64,000 bases of DNA, taken from positions 27,617-91,616 of the forward strand of contig JADLEX010000036.1 of the NCBI GenBank assembly GCA_020845895.1. The letters run 5' to 3'. Positions 33,283 through 41,787 of the stretch are shown piece by piece. The DNA is from Deltaproteobacteria bacterium. Its GTDB lineage: Bacteria; Lernaellota; Lernaellaia; JACKCT01. Position 1 is the stretch's first letter. Each line of letters opens with the position of its first letter. The position numbers were made by a program, and so were the translations under genes. The notes beneath the pieces are model-generated. The model saw only the letters and a list, made by a program, of their open reading frames with translations. It was not told where the DNA came from and did no database searches.

Positions 33283-34880
33283 TACTCGTCCTTCGCGAGA
33301 AACTTGTGGTAGCTCGCGAGCCAGTAGGGAATCAGGTAGTCCACGCCGGGATCGACCTTTTCGGGAGCGTCCTCGCCGCACGCGTCGATCGTGAACGGGC
33401 TCCACTGAAACATGAAATCCGCCGGGCACTGTTCGCGAACGGGGAAGGGGTCCTTCGCCTGTGGCGACACGTTGCCGAGCAACTCGCCGAGCAACGGGAT
33501 CGTCGTGACCAGGTCGTGCAGCAACACCGACACGGGATCGAGATCATACGTGGAGGGATCGCGCGGCTCCAAAAAGTATCGCGCGTGGGGCGCGTCCCAA
33601 AAGTCCGTGAGATCTTCGACGAGCTGCGTCCGATAGGGATCGTCGCGCGCGGGATCGTAACCGCCTTGCCCCATGAACACCGCGTTGAACCACGGATTGT
33701 GCGAAAGCCGCGTGAACGAGTGGACCTGCGTGTTGAAGACGTCGAGGAGAAATGCGTAGTCGTCGGGGCTGAAATAGACCTTGCCGAGACGAAGCAGGTT
33801 GTACCAGGTCTCGTGCGACAGGCAGTTGCCGAAATAGTCCATGTAGCGGTTGAAAAAGCTGATGGTGCTCGCGCGCAGCGCGCCGCGGCTGCGGTTGCGA
33901 AGCCACTTTTGCAACTCGACCTTGAACCGTTCCTCGCCGGTGATGTGATACCCGACCGTGAGCCACGAGATGCGGAACGGCGGCAGCACGTCGGGAGCGT
34001 AGTCCGTCGGCTCGCCTTCCTCGTCGAGGATCGTCCAGCGCTGGGCGATCAGCGTGTCGAGGATGTCGATCACGTCCTCGCGGATCGTCGCGCGCGCGTC
34101 GTCATCGTCGAGCAGATCGTAGGCGAGCGACATGCCGAAAAACCAACCGCTGTACATGTCGCGGCTGGTTTCGCCCCACCAGAAATCCCCGGCGAACGGC
34201 CCACTCTCGACGCGGCGGCATCCGCTATTCGCATCGCACCAATCGTCGCCCTGATAGAGCGCCGACGACTGGCTGCCCCAGTAGCGCGCGAGAAAGCCGG
34301 GGGTCTGCGTGACGCGCAGATAGCCGTCGAGCGCGGCCACGGTGCGCAGAGCGTTGGCCTTGGCGTCGTCGTCTCCCGTCACGTACCAGCGCGTCGCCTG
34401 GCTGCCGAGGTAGAGCCCGGTCCACTCGCTGCTGTCGCCCCAGTCGCGGTACCCGGCGAGCGAGGTGCGGGTTTCGTCGGTGAACGTGACGCCCACGGTG
34501 CCGCCGTGATCGGGCTGGTGCCAGGCCACGTGCCAGTCGTCGTAGTCCGCGGCTTTTTCGCGCAGCGGCCCGGCGTCGATGGATTCGTCGTAGTCGCGCG
34601 GCTCGACATTCGATTGGGGCCAGGCCCCGACGTAGTCGTCGGCGAACGAATCGTCGTCCACCGCGTCATCGTCGGGCAACGGCGCCCAGGTGTCGTCGTC
34701 CGCGTCGTCGTCCGCGTCGTCGTCCGCGTCGTCGTCCGCGTCATCGTCCGCAAGGCCGTCATCGGTGTCATCGTCGGCGTCGTCGTTCGATCCGCCCGAA
34801 TCCGCCGAATCGTCGCTGCCGCATGCGGTCATCAGGAAGACCAACAAGATCGAGCCCAGCGAGTACACCGCGAATTTCAT
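33282..34880 (-). CDS. Lipoprotein paralogue of the 3452-5044 protein, Asp-rich linker at N-terminus
   Basis: The 532-residue product has a lipoprotein signal (ILLVFLMTAC, Cys20) followed at once by a DDDx linker, then the same large Trp/Tyr-rich domain as the protein at 3452-5044. Matches include DSSEWTGLYLGSQATRWYVTGDD, here against GDWTGFYLTTQALRYMVTG, and GVDYLIPYW. It does not end in Cys (terminus KFLAKDE). ATG at 34880 has GGGAG eight bases upstream; a GTG two codons earlier is rejected. It overlaps the DUF2804 gene by one base. The function of the shared domain is unknown. Confidence 0.85.
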   Translation of the reverse strand: MKFAVYSLGSILLVFLMTACGSDDSADSGGSNDDADDDTDDGLADDDADDDADDDADDDADDDTWAPLPDDDAVDDDSFADDYVGAWPQSNVEPRDYDESIDAGPLREKAADYDDWHVAWHQPDHGGTVGVTFTDETRTSLAGYRDWGDSSEWTGLYLGSQATRWYVTGDDDAKANALRTVAALDGYLRVTQTPGFLARYWGSQSSALYQGDDWCDANSGCRRVESGPFAGDFWWGETSRDMYSGWFFGMSLAYDLLDDDDARATIREDVIDILDTLIAQRWTILDEEGEPTDYAPDVLPPFRISWLTVGYHITGEERFKVELQKWLRNRSRGALRASTISFFNRYMDYFGNCLSHETWYNLLRLGKVYFSPDDYAFLLDVFNTQVHSFTRLSHNPWFNAVFMGQGGYDPARDDPYRTQLVEDLTDFWDAPHARYFLEPRDPSTYDLDPVSVLLHDLVTTIPLLGELLGNVSPQAKDPFPVREQCPADFMFQWSPFTIDACGEDAPEKVDPGVDYLIPYWLASYHKFLAKDE

Positions 34881-34974
34881 CGACACGTCTCCCGCGGCGC
34901 ACCGCGCAGCGCGAAGGGTTGCGGCAGAGATACCACAGGGCGACGCGTGCGGAAACGCCCGCCCAACGCGGCAC

Positions 34975-35679
34975 TCACGAGATGAGTTCGAAGTCCTGGA
35001 TGGTCAGGTCGATCAGAATCGGGCTCTTGCGCGGCGTGCCGTCGCCGCGGCGTGGTGTGACCCGTCGCCGCCGCGTGTAGGCGATGCCCTGTTCGTTTTT
35101 GCCATGCTCCACCACCACGTTCGCGGCGCGCGCCCACTTGCCGATGACGAGCGCCGTGTAGTCGTGCTGGATCAATTGGCCGAAGCGGTCGAACCGGAAC
35201 ACCTGTTCGGGGCAGTGCGTGGGAATCGTCGCGGGAAACCGCGCCTGCAGCAGATCGTCGCCGAACTGTTCGAACCGGGTCGGGTGATCGAGAATTAGCG
35301 ACGGCAACGTGCAATAGTTCCAGGTTGCATAGCCCGCGAAATACGTCATGTCGAGGTCGTCCCACCAGAAGATGCGCCGTCCTCCCGGAAAGTGCCGTCG
35401 CGCATTCGGGCGCGACGCGACGACCCGACCGTCGGCGTCCTCGACCCGCACGTCCTGGCCGTCCAGCACGCCGATTTGGCCGAGCCGATTGATCGGCGCG
35501 ATGCGGACCCGCGGACGGTGCACGTCCATCTCGAAAACCGTCTGCACAAACAGTGCGCGGCGCTTGAGTCGGAACGCGAGTCCGCTCGCGCTGACCACCG
35601 CCCTCAGGCGCACGGCGGTCTCCCACCGCGATGAACCGCCATAGGCATCGACCACGCGTCGCGCGAGATCGCCCTGCAT
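34975..35679 (-). CDS. Conserved hypothetical protein, possibly LolA-like fold
   Basis: The 234-residue protein is soluble with no signal peptide. The pattern of Trp at the start (GGSSRWETAVRLRA), the central WWDDLDMTYFAGYATWNY and the late PEQVFRFDRFGQLIQHDY resemble a family of uncharacterised proteins with beta-sheet folds of the lipoprotein-carrier type. The ATG at 35679 is well placed behind GAGGACC. The last 30 residues are very basic (TRRRRVTPRRGDGTPRK). No pathway link with the neighbours is evident. Confidence 0.6.
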   Translation of the reverse strand: MQGDLARRVVDAYGGSSRWETAVRLRAVVSASGLAFRLKRRALFVQTVFEMDVHRPRVRIAPINRLGQIGVLDGQDVRVEDADGRVVASRPNARRHFPGGRRIFWWDDLDMTYFAGYATWNYCTLPSLILDHPTRFEQFGDDLLQARFPATIPTHCPEQVFRFDRFGQLIQHDYTALVIGKWARAANVVVEHGKNEQGIAYTRRRRVTPRRGDGTPRKSPILIDLTIQDFELIS

Positions 35680-35822
35680 GTCGGGTCCTCCAACTTGTCG
35701 GAATGGGGAAAGCGTATCAGATCCGGTCGCGGGAAGCGAGGAAAAAACGCAAAAAGATCCCTTGCGACCGGCGCTTTTCGGGGTTTAATACCACCGAAGC
35801 GCACCGCGCTACGGAGCTACGA

Positions 35823-36938
35823 ATGACCTCCCGATCCGATTCCGCGAAGAAACCCGCCACTCCCCGTTCCCGTTCGGTCCGTTCTCGAGCGATCGCGCGG
35901 CCCGTCGAGAAGGGAGATGTGCCTCCGTCGTTGACTCCCGCGGCCATTGCCCAGTTCACCGCCGAAGAAGACGGTGCGGGCGCCGACGAGGTGACCGCGG
36001 GTGCGATCCGCGACCTTCTCGTGGGGGTGGGACCGGTGGACGCGGTGCGTGTGCTGCGTTCGGCGCTCGACCAGCAACGCGGGCTCGCCAAGCTCGAGCG
36101 TCGGGCGATCGACACCGAACTCGCGGAGGATCGGCGGACCGGCGGCTATCCCTACAAATATTTGCTTTCGCGCACCAATTACGAACGGCAGAAATACCGA
36201 TTGCAGGTGGAACTGCTGAAGTTGCAGGCATGGGTCAAGGAAACGGGCCAGCGGGTCGTTGTGCTCTTCGAGGGTCGCGACGCGGCGGGCAAGGGCGGCA
36301 CGATCCGGCGATTCATGGAACACGTGAACCCGCGCGGCGCGCGGGTCGTCGCGCTCGAAAAACCCACCGACGCCGAACGCGGCCAGTGGTATTTTCAGCG
36401 CTATGTCGAGCACCTGCCCACGGCGGGCGAGATCGTGCTGTTCGACCGCTCCTGGTACAACCGCGCGGGTGTCGAGCGCGTCATGGGATTTTGCACCGAC
36501 GCCGAGTATCAGGAGTTCATGCGCCAGGCGCCCGAGTTTGAGCGCATGCTCGTGCGTCAGGGCATCCACCTGTTCAAATTCTGGTTTTCGGTGAGCCGAC
36601 GCGAGCAGCGCCGCCGGTTCAACGAACGCAAGGTCCACCCGCTCAAACAGTGGAAGCTCTCGGAGATCGACAAGGCGTCGCTCGACAAGTGGGACGAATA
36701 CACCCGCGCCAAGGAGGCGATGTTCTTCCACACCGACACCGCCGACGCGCCGTGGATCGTCATCAAGTCCGATTGCAAAAAGCGCGCGCGACTGAACGCC
36801 ATGCGTTATCTGCTGCACAGCCTGCCGTACGCGAAAAAAGACCCCGATCAGATCGGCCCGGTCGATCCGCTGCTCGTGGGCCGCGCGCAAGTCGTGTTCG
36901 AGCGCGGCGAGAGCGTGGCGAGCCTGCCGCAATCGTGA
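35823..36938 (+). CDS. ppk2: Polyphosphate kinase 2
   Basis: The 371-residue protein has a C-terminal PPK2 domain with Walker A GRDAAGKGGT (151-160), a lid/Walker B segment DRSWYNRAGVERVMGFC (from residue 208), and the nearby EYTRAKEAMFFHTD. PPK2 enzymes transfer phosphate between polyphosphate and nucleotides in the cytoplasm. The N-terminal 100 residues are basic and low-complexity and are not part of the core. The ATG at 35823 has CGGAG seven bases upstream; an open frame runs 64 codons further back but lies within another gene. It converges on the DUF3604 gene. Confidence 0.92.
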   Translation: MTSRSDSAKKPATPRSRSVRSRAIARPVEKGDVPPSLTPAAIAQFTAEEDGAGADEVTAGAIRDLLVGVGPVDAVRVLRSALDQQRGLAKLERRAIDTELAEDRRTGGYPYKYLLSRTNYERQKYRLQVELLKLQAWVKETGQRVVVLFEGRDAAGKGGTIRRFMEHVNPRGARVVALEKPTDAERGQWYFQRYVEHLPTAGEIVLFDRSWYNRAGVERVMGFCTDAEYQEFMRQAPEFERMLVRQGIHLFKFWFSVSRREQRRRFNERKVHPLKQWKLSEIDKASLDKWDEYTRAKEAMFFHTDTADAPWIVIKSDCKKRARLNAMRYLLHSLPYAKKDPDQIGPVDPLLVGRAQVVFERGESVASLPQS

Positions 36939-36945
36939 ATGCGCG

Positions 36946-39183
36946 TCACGGCGCGGGTGATACCCAGATCGGCGACGACCACGCGCGCTCCTCGATGCTC
37001 GTCAGGCAATCGTCGTTCGCGTCGGTCCGCGAATCGCCGTAGCACGGATCCACCGACACGCATTCGCCGGCCTCGTTGAACGTGCACCGCATGCCACCCG
37101 CGTTGACGGCGGGAGTGGGTTCCTGAATCGCGCGCACGTAGTAGGCGGTTTCGCGGCTCGCGGCGACAAATTCGGGATCGTCGAATTCGACCGCGCACCC
37201 GTCGATCTCGCCTGGACAGCGCAGCGTCTTCCAGGGGTCCTCGATCAATTCCGTTACGGGCTCACCCGCGCTCATTTGCGGCCGAATGCGGACGACCTCG
37301 ATGCGCGTGATGGCGCGCCGTCGGTCACCGGGGTTATAACACTCGCCCCGGCACAGTTCGTCGAGTCGCTCTGCCCCGATGCCGCGCAGCGAGTCCTCCG
37401 GGCAGCCCGGTTTTTGCTCGAACGCGCCCGCGGCGCGCACGCGAAAACGCGGGGTCGCCGCAAGTTGGACCTCCGAGCCCATGGGCGCGGCCGATTCGCC
37501 GTTCACCAGATCGAACCACAGCAAGATGCGATCGCCGCTCGTGCCGTAGACCTCGCGACGGCGAAGGGCGTTCCAGATCGACTCGCGGTCACGGCCCTCG
37601 GAATGCACCGCGACGAGTCCGCCCGTCATGAAAAAACTCGCCTGCCGCTCGAGATCCCAACTCGGGAGCGTCGAGATGCCGGGGTTCTTTTTCTTCATGT
37701 CTTCCAGCGAATACGAACGCGCCTCGGGCGCGATGGAGGGGAATGCACGGTCGCGGATCAGATCCGTGCGTGGGCCGCGCGAATCGCTCATCGACAGACG
37801 ATCGGTTTCCTTGTAGCCCGTGCCCGGCCGCGCTGAGTGATTGTCGCTCGACCCGATGAAGCCGAAACGAAAACGCTGAGCGTCGGCCCCGGGTGCGAAC
37901 GCGCCGAGTGCGAGGAGCCGCTGCGCAGAGTTGTCCGGCACGTGCAGGAACGGCGGCGCGAAACAGTCGCGGCACTGACCGCAATCCCCCCAGTCCTTCG
38001 CCGTCGCGCCCGGCACCGTCGCCGCGCCGTAAACGCCGGCGTCGAGGTAGATGCGGATCGCCTCGGCCACGCGGGCATCGCAGTCCGCCGACGCGGGATC
38101 ATCGCACCGCGACCGGATGATCTCGCCCGCGCGGCGGCAGCACGGCGTATAGCCGGGCGTCGAGGGCGGGCACTCGGGCGTTCCATCGGGAGGGTAATTC
38201 ACCCCCGTCCAGTCGCGATATTCCTCGGCGTTTCCATGTCCCGAAAAGATCTCGAGCAGGATCTGGCGGTCGGGATCGTGCATCGCGGACGTGAGCTGCT
38301 TGTCCCACGCCGGGCCGTACGGCGTGTGGATGCCCCACGTGAGGCCGTGCGGAATGACGATCGACTCGAAGCCCCAGTCATCGAGCTTTTCGAACAGCAC
38401 CTTGGGGGTCGTTGCGGTTTCCATGCAGTCGGCGGGCAGGTCGCGCACGGGCACGCCCTCGGCGCAGATCGGCGCCTCGCTGACCTGCGCCTGAAGGTAC
38501 GCGATATCGACCAGATAGGGGATCGATTCGAGATCGGCGACGAGTAGGCGGAGTTGCTCGCGCAGCGGCGTCTTGGTCGCCATCGAGGCGGCGGTCACCA
38601 CGTTGCGTGCGTTGATCGGACGCGTGGGAATGTGCGCGTCGTCCAGATCGCGCAGCACGACGTTGCGGTGGCCGTAATGCGTGGCGGGCGTCAGGCCGAT
38701 TTGCGACCACTCCCATCCCAGAAACGCGACGAGATCGGGATTCGCCGGGTCCTGCGCGATGGCGTTGCACTGGCGAATCGAGCGCACCGTTTCGTCCCAC
38801 AGCGGCTTCGTCAGGCTCTCGGCGTGATCGTTGATCGAAAAAAAATCCAGATCGGAGCAGTAGCGCGCGAAGTCGCACGCGTCGGACGGGGGGTGAACGC
38901 CGTCGCCCTGCATGGCGGGGAGCGCCAGCGCGAAGGCGTCCATCGAAAACGTCGTGTGCACATGCAGGTCGCCGAAAAGTATCGTTTTGCCATCTCCCGC
39001 GAAAGGTTCGGCGTCCGGCGCGCCCGCTGAGAGCGCCAGCCGCGCGGCGTCCTGCGTGCGCGAGCGGGCGGCGAGCGTCTGGGCGCCGACGGGCCGATTC
39101 GCGGCATCGCCGAATTCCTGATATCCGCCGCAGGCCGCGACCAAGAGCGCGAGGAAGAAACCGAGACCGGCGTGAGATTTCAT
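36946..39183 (-). CDS. DUF3604 lipoprotein
   Basis: The 745-residue product has a lipoprotein signal (LVAACG, Cys18). The DUF3604/PHP-like domain shows LFGDLHVHTTFSMDA, SINDHAE, a central Trp-rich region, and FGFIGSSDNHSARPGTGY, where histidines and aspartates form a predicted metal site. The fold suggests a metal-dependent phosphoesterase; the substrate is unknown. Many internal cysteines (CPPSTPGYTPCC, CGQCRDC) suggest disulphides outside the cytoplasm. It is translationally coupled (ATGA) to the parvulin-like lipoprotein upstream. Confidence 0.86.
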   Translation of the reverse strand: MKSHAGLGFFLALLVAACGGYQEFGDAANRPVGAQTLAARSRTQDAARLALSAGAPDAEPFAGDGKTILFGDLHVHTTFSMDAFALALPAMQGDGVHPPSDACDFARYCSDLDFFSINDHAESLTKPLWDETVRSIRQCNAIAQDPANPDLVAFLGWEWSQIGLTPATHYGHRNVVLRDLDDAHIPTRPINARNVVTAASMATKTPLREQLRLLVADLESIPYLVDIAYLQAQVSEAPICAEGVPVRDLPADCMETATTPKVLFEKLDDWGFESIVIPHGLTWGIHTPYGPAWDKQLTSAMHDPDRQILLEIFSGHGNAEEYRDWTGVNYPPDGTPECPPSTPGYTPCCRRAGEIIRSRCDDPASADCDARVAEAIRIYLDAGVYGAATVPGATAKDWGDCGQCRDCFAPPFLHVPDNSAQRLLALGAFAPGADAQRFRFGFIGSSDNHSARPGTGYKETDRLSMSDSRGPRTDLIRDRAFPSIAPEARSYSLEDMKKKNPGISTLPSWDLERQASFFMTGGLVAVHSEGRDRESIWNALRRREVYGTSGDRILLWFDLVNGESAAPMGSEVQLAATPRFRVRAAGAFEQKPGCPEDSLRGIGAERLDELCRGECYNPGDRRRAITRIEVVRIRPQMSAGEPVTELIEDPWKTLRCPGEIDGCAVEFDDPEFVAASRETAYYVRAIQEPTPAVNAGGMRCTFNEAGECVSVDPCYGDSRTDANDDCLTSIEERAWSSPIWVSPAP

Positions 39184-40061
39184 TTGGCGTCGCCTTTCGA
39201 AGTGTCTCGGGCCACCTCGATGTTCGCCTTCGCCCGCAAGTCGGCGATCAGTTTTTGCACCGCGCGCTCGTGAGCGAATCGCTGCGCCTCGAACCGAATC
39301 TGGTCCTCAACCTGCTCGAAGGGATTGACCTTTCCCGCCTCGCGGGAGGCAACAAAGATCAATCGCACACCGCCCGCGACGGCGATGGGGTCGCTCCAGC
39401 TCCCTTCCGGCATCGATTCGGCAACACGCGCGGCCGTGATCCCAATGTAGTCGGCAAGCTTGTCCGGCGGCATCGGCGCGTTCGGCGGGGGAGCGGCATC
39501 GTCGTCGGCCAGACGCGCGGCGATCTCCTCCGGTTTCGAGCCCGCGCGCAATTCGGCGAGGGCTTCGCGGGCGCGCGTCTGCGTCTCCGGGCGATGATCG
39601 GAAAACCACATCGTGCGAATTGCAACTCTCGCGGTCGCGCGAAAAAGTTCCGGACGGTCTTCGTAGAACTCTCGCAATTCGTCCCCGGTGCAGTCCCCGA
39701 AACAGGGAAACGATTTTTCCCGCTCCATCACCGATGCCACGATCGCCGAACGCACGCGCCGGTCGTCGCGGGCGAAGCCTTGGTCAAGTCCGTATTGGAC
39801 GAGCAATTCCTCGTCGATCAGCCGGTCGACCACTTGGGCGCGGTCGGCCTCCGAGATCGGTTCGCGCCGGTCTTCGGCGAGTCGACGCGCGGCTTCGTCG
39901 AACGCCGCGTCGGGGATGGCGACTCCGTTGACCACGGCGACACCCGGGCTCGTGCCGGGGGCGGAGTCGAACGCCTCCGGATTGGCGTCGCCCTGCGTGA
40001 CGCACGCTCCGGTCCACAAAAACAGTAAAGCGATCAAGGAGTTACGAACGTACAGGTCCAC
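39180..40061 (-). CDS. Parvulin-type peptidyl-prolyl isomerase lipoprotein (SurA/PpiC-like)
   Basis: The 293-residue product has a lipoprotein signal (FLWTGAC, Cys20) and a SurA_N-like helical region (VVNGVAIPDAAFDEAARRL, EELLVQYGLDQGF). A peptidyl-prolyl isomerase-like domain follows (RTMWFSDHRPETQTRAREAL, GSWSDPIAVAGGVRLIFVASREAG), with a basic helical C-terminus. It would assist folding or assembly of exported proteins. GTG at 40061 is chosen because it starts the lipoprotein signal; the open frame upstream lacks one. It shares a four-base overlap with the DUF3604 gene and probably serves the same operon. Confidence 0.8.
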   Translation of the reverse strand: MDLYVRNSLIALLFLWTGACVTQGDANPEAFDSAPGTSPGVAVVNGVAIPDAAFDEAARRLAEDRREPISEADRAQVVDRLIDEELLVQYGLDQGFARDDRRVRSAIVASVMEREKSFPCFGDCTGDELREFYEDRPELFRATARVAIRTMWFSDHRPETQTRAREALAELRAGSKPEEIAARLADDDAAPPPNAPMPPDKLADYIGITAARVAESMPEGSWSDPIAVAGGVRLIFVASREAGKVNPFEQVEDQIRFEAQRFAHERAVQKLIADLRAKANIEVARDTSKGDAK

Positions 40062-40288
40062 GCGCCGCCCCGCGTTATTCGCCTCGGATCGAATGAATGC
40101 ACTTCGTCGGAACGGATGGAATGTGGCACGTTTCGAGTTCGAGGACGAGGGGTTCGACCGGCGCGCGGGACCCGAAGGGATGGTCGGCGACAATCGATCG
40201 GCCGGTCTTTGCTTTTTTTCGGGAAATCCGCTAATAGACGCATCTGCGCGGGGAGGCTCGCGGCCATTTTTTTGTGAGGGAGCTTTCG

Positions 40289-40708
40289 ATGATGAAAACG
40301 CACGTCTTGTTGGGGTCGTTCGCGCTCGCGCTGCTGCTTGGCGTGATTTGGAGCGCTCCCGCGTTCGCGCAGGACGACGACACCGCCGATGACGACACCG
40401 CCGATGACGACACCGCCGATGACGACACGGCGGATGATGACACCGCCGATGACGACGCGACGGACGACGACGCCACCGACGATGATACCGATGACGACGC
40501 GACCGATGACGACGCGGACGACGACGCCACGGACGACGATGCCGACGATGACGCGGATGACGACGCCACCGATGACGATACCGACGACGACGCCACCGAC
40601 GACGACGCGGACGACGACGATGGCGATGACAGCGACCGGCCGGGCGACGACCTCAAGTCCGCGGAGGACAACTCCAACGAACTGGGCGGCTGCAACTGTT
40701 CGAAGTGA
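40289..40708 (+). CDS. Secreted Asp-repeat protein ending CNCSK
   Basis: The 139-residue product is a signal peptide (VLLGSFALALLLGVIWS, cleavage after SAPAFA) followed by about 85 residues of TADDD/ATDDD/DDDA repeats and a short end GGCNCSK. It contains no folded domain, so it is essentially the linker and the terminal Cys motif alone. The ATG at 40289 is preferred, with GGAG six bases upstream. It has its own strong terminator at 40728. Long frames on the opposite strand through the repeat are artefacts of the Asp codons. It may act as a surface polyanion or calcium-binding coat. Confidence 0.85.
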   Translation: MMKTHVLLGSFALALLLGVIWSAPAFAQDDDTADDDTADDDTADDDTADDDTADDDATDDDATDDDTDDDATDDDADDDATDDDADDDADDDATDDDTDDDATDDDADDDDGDDSDRPGDDLKSAEDNSNELGGCNCSK

Positions 40709-40727
40709 CGCGCGTCCGATCGACCGC

Positions 40728-40757
40728 AAAAAGCCCCGGTGAATCCGGGGCTTTTTT
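40728..40757 (+). terminator. Rho-independent terminator
   Basis: AAGCCCCGG and CCGGGGCTT form a nine-bp stem with a five-base loop, flanked by five A before and six T after. It follows the stop of the Asp-repeat protein gene by 20 bases. The flanking A-run would also let it work on the minus strand. Confidence 0.9.
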
Positions 40758-40841
40758 CGTGGTAAACTGATTGTTTGAAACATCGCGGCCCTTGCGACGG
40801 TCCAACCGCGATACGTCTCGGGGCGCGATGGGAATGGACCG

Positions 40842-41780
40842 ATGAGCGATCGCTGGCAGGACGACATCCGAACGCTCAAGCAGCGCAAGCTCGTTTTCTG
40901 GGCCGTGCTGCTGTCGGTGCTCGTTCATCTGGCGATCGTCGTCGCGGTGTTTTTCGTGCCGGCAACGCCGCCGCCCGCGGCTCCCGACAAGACGGTCTGG
41001 ATGGATCTCGCGCAGATCGATCTGCCGCCGACGCAGGGCGAGGTGATGACCGCGCCGGTGCCGTCGAATCAGTCGCCCCCATCCGCCGCGAAACGGCTCG
41101 CCCGCGAATCGAACACGGCGGAAAAGGAGACGCACCGGGCCGACATTCCCATCAACGACAACCAGTCCGACGTGGGCGCGAAGCGCCCCGGAGCGTCGGG
41201 GCAGCGCGCTCCCCGCGGAGCCGCGAAAAAATACGCCGTCCCCGATGTCGGTGAGAGCATGACCAAGAAGGCCGAAACGGGGGAGGGCGCCCGCGCGGGG
41301 ACGGCGGGTGAGGACGGCGCGGCCAAGCCGAAATCCGTCGCGGATCTCGTTCACTCGGTCGGCTACGAGGGCGTCGCGAAAAGCGGCGAGGGCGGCGGCG
41401 GGGGCAACCTGTCGCCTTACAATCCGAACGTCGGCGAGGCCGGCAAGGCCATCAACCTCAACACCAAGAACTTCAAATACGTCGGCTACTTTTCGGGCAT
41501 CAAGGAAAAAATCGAGTGGGCGTGGGTGTATCCCCAGGAAGCGCAGATGACGGGGCAGCAGGGCACCCTCACACTGACATTCACGATTTTGCGTTCCGGG
41601 CAACTCAAAGAGGTCAAACGCGTGCGCGGGAGCGGCTTCCCGTTGCTCGACAACGCGGCCGTTCAGGCCGTGCGCGACGCCGCCGGTTTCGGACCCTTCC
41701 CCGATGACTGGCCCGACGAAGAGATCACCATCGTCGCCAACTTCACCTATCACCTCATCGGCGTAAAAAGCGTCTTTTAA
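40842..41780 (+). CDS. TonB-family (energy transducer-like) protein
   Basis: The 312-residue protein has a single N-terminal membrane anchor (FWAVLLSVLVHLAIVVAVFFV), a long Pro/Lys/Gly-rich periplasmic spacer with a Gly-rich spot (GGGGGNLSPYNP), and a C-terminal TonB-like domain of about 85 residues (QGTLTLTFTILRSGQLKEVK, DNAAVQAVRDAA). Such proteins span the periplasm and may couple inner-membrane energy to outer-membrane transport. No ExbB/ExbD genes are near. The methyltransferase gene follows with a few bases between. Confidence 0.85.
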   Translation: MSDRWQDDIRTLKQRKLVFWAVLLSVLVHLAIVVAVFFVPATPPPAAPDKTVWMDLAQIDLPPTQGEVMTAPVPSNQSPPSAAKRLARESNTAEKETHRADIPINDNQSDVGAKRPGASGQRAPRGAAKKYAVPDVGESMTKKAETGEGARAGTAGEDGAAKPKSVADLVHSVGYEGVAKSGEGGGGGNLSPYNPNVGEAGKAINLNTKNFKYVGYFSGIKEKIEWAWVYPQEAQMTGQQGTLTLTFTILRSGQLKEVKRVRGSGFPLLDNAAVQAVRDAAGFGPFPDDWPDEEITIVANFTYHLIGVKSVF

Positions 41781-41787
41781 GGCCGTG

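Noticed and set aside
40034..40888. Minus-strand open frame with VVIGVIVGGVV repeats
   Set aside because: It is the complement of the Asp repeats in the gene at 40289 and has no credible start or family.
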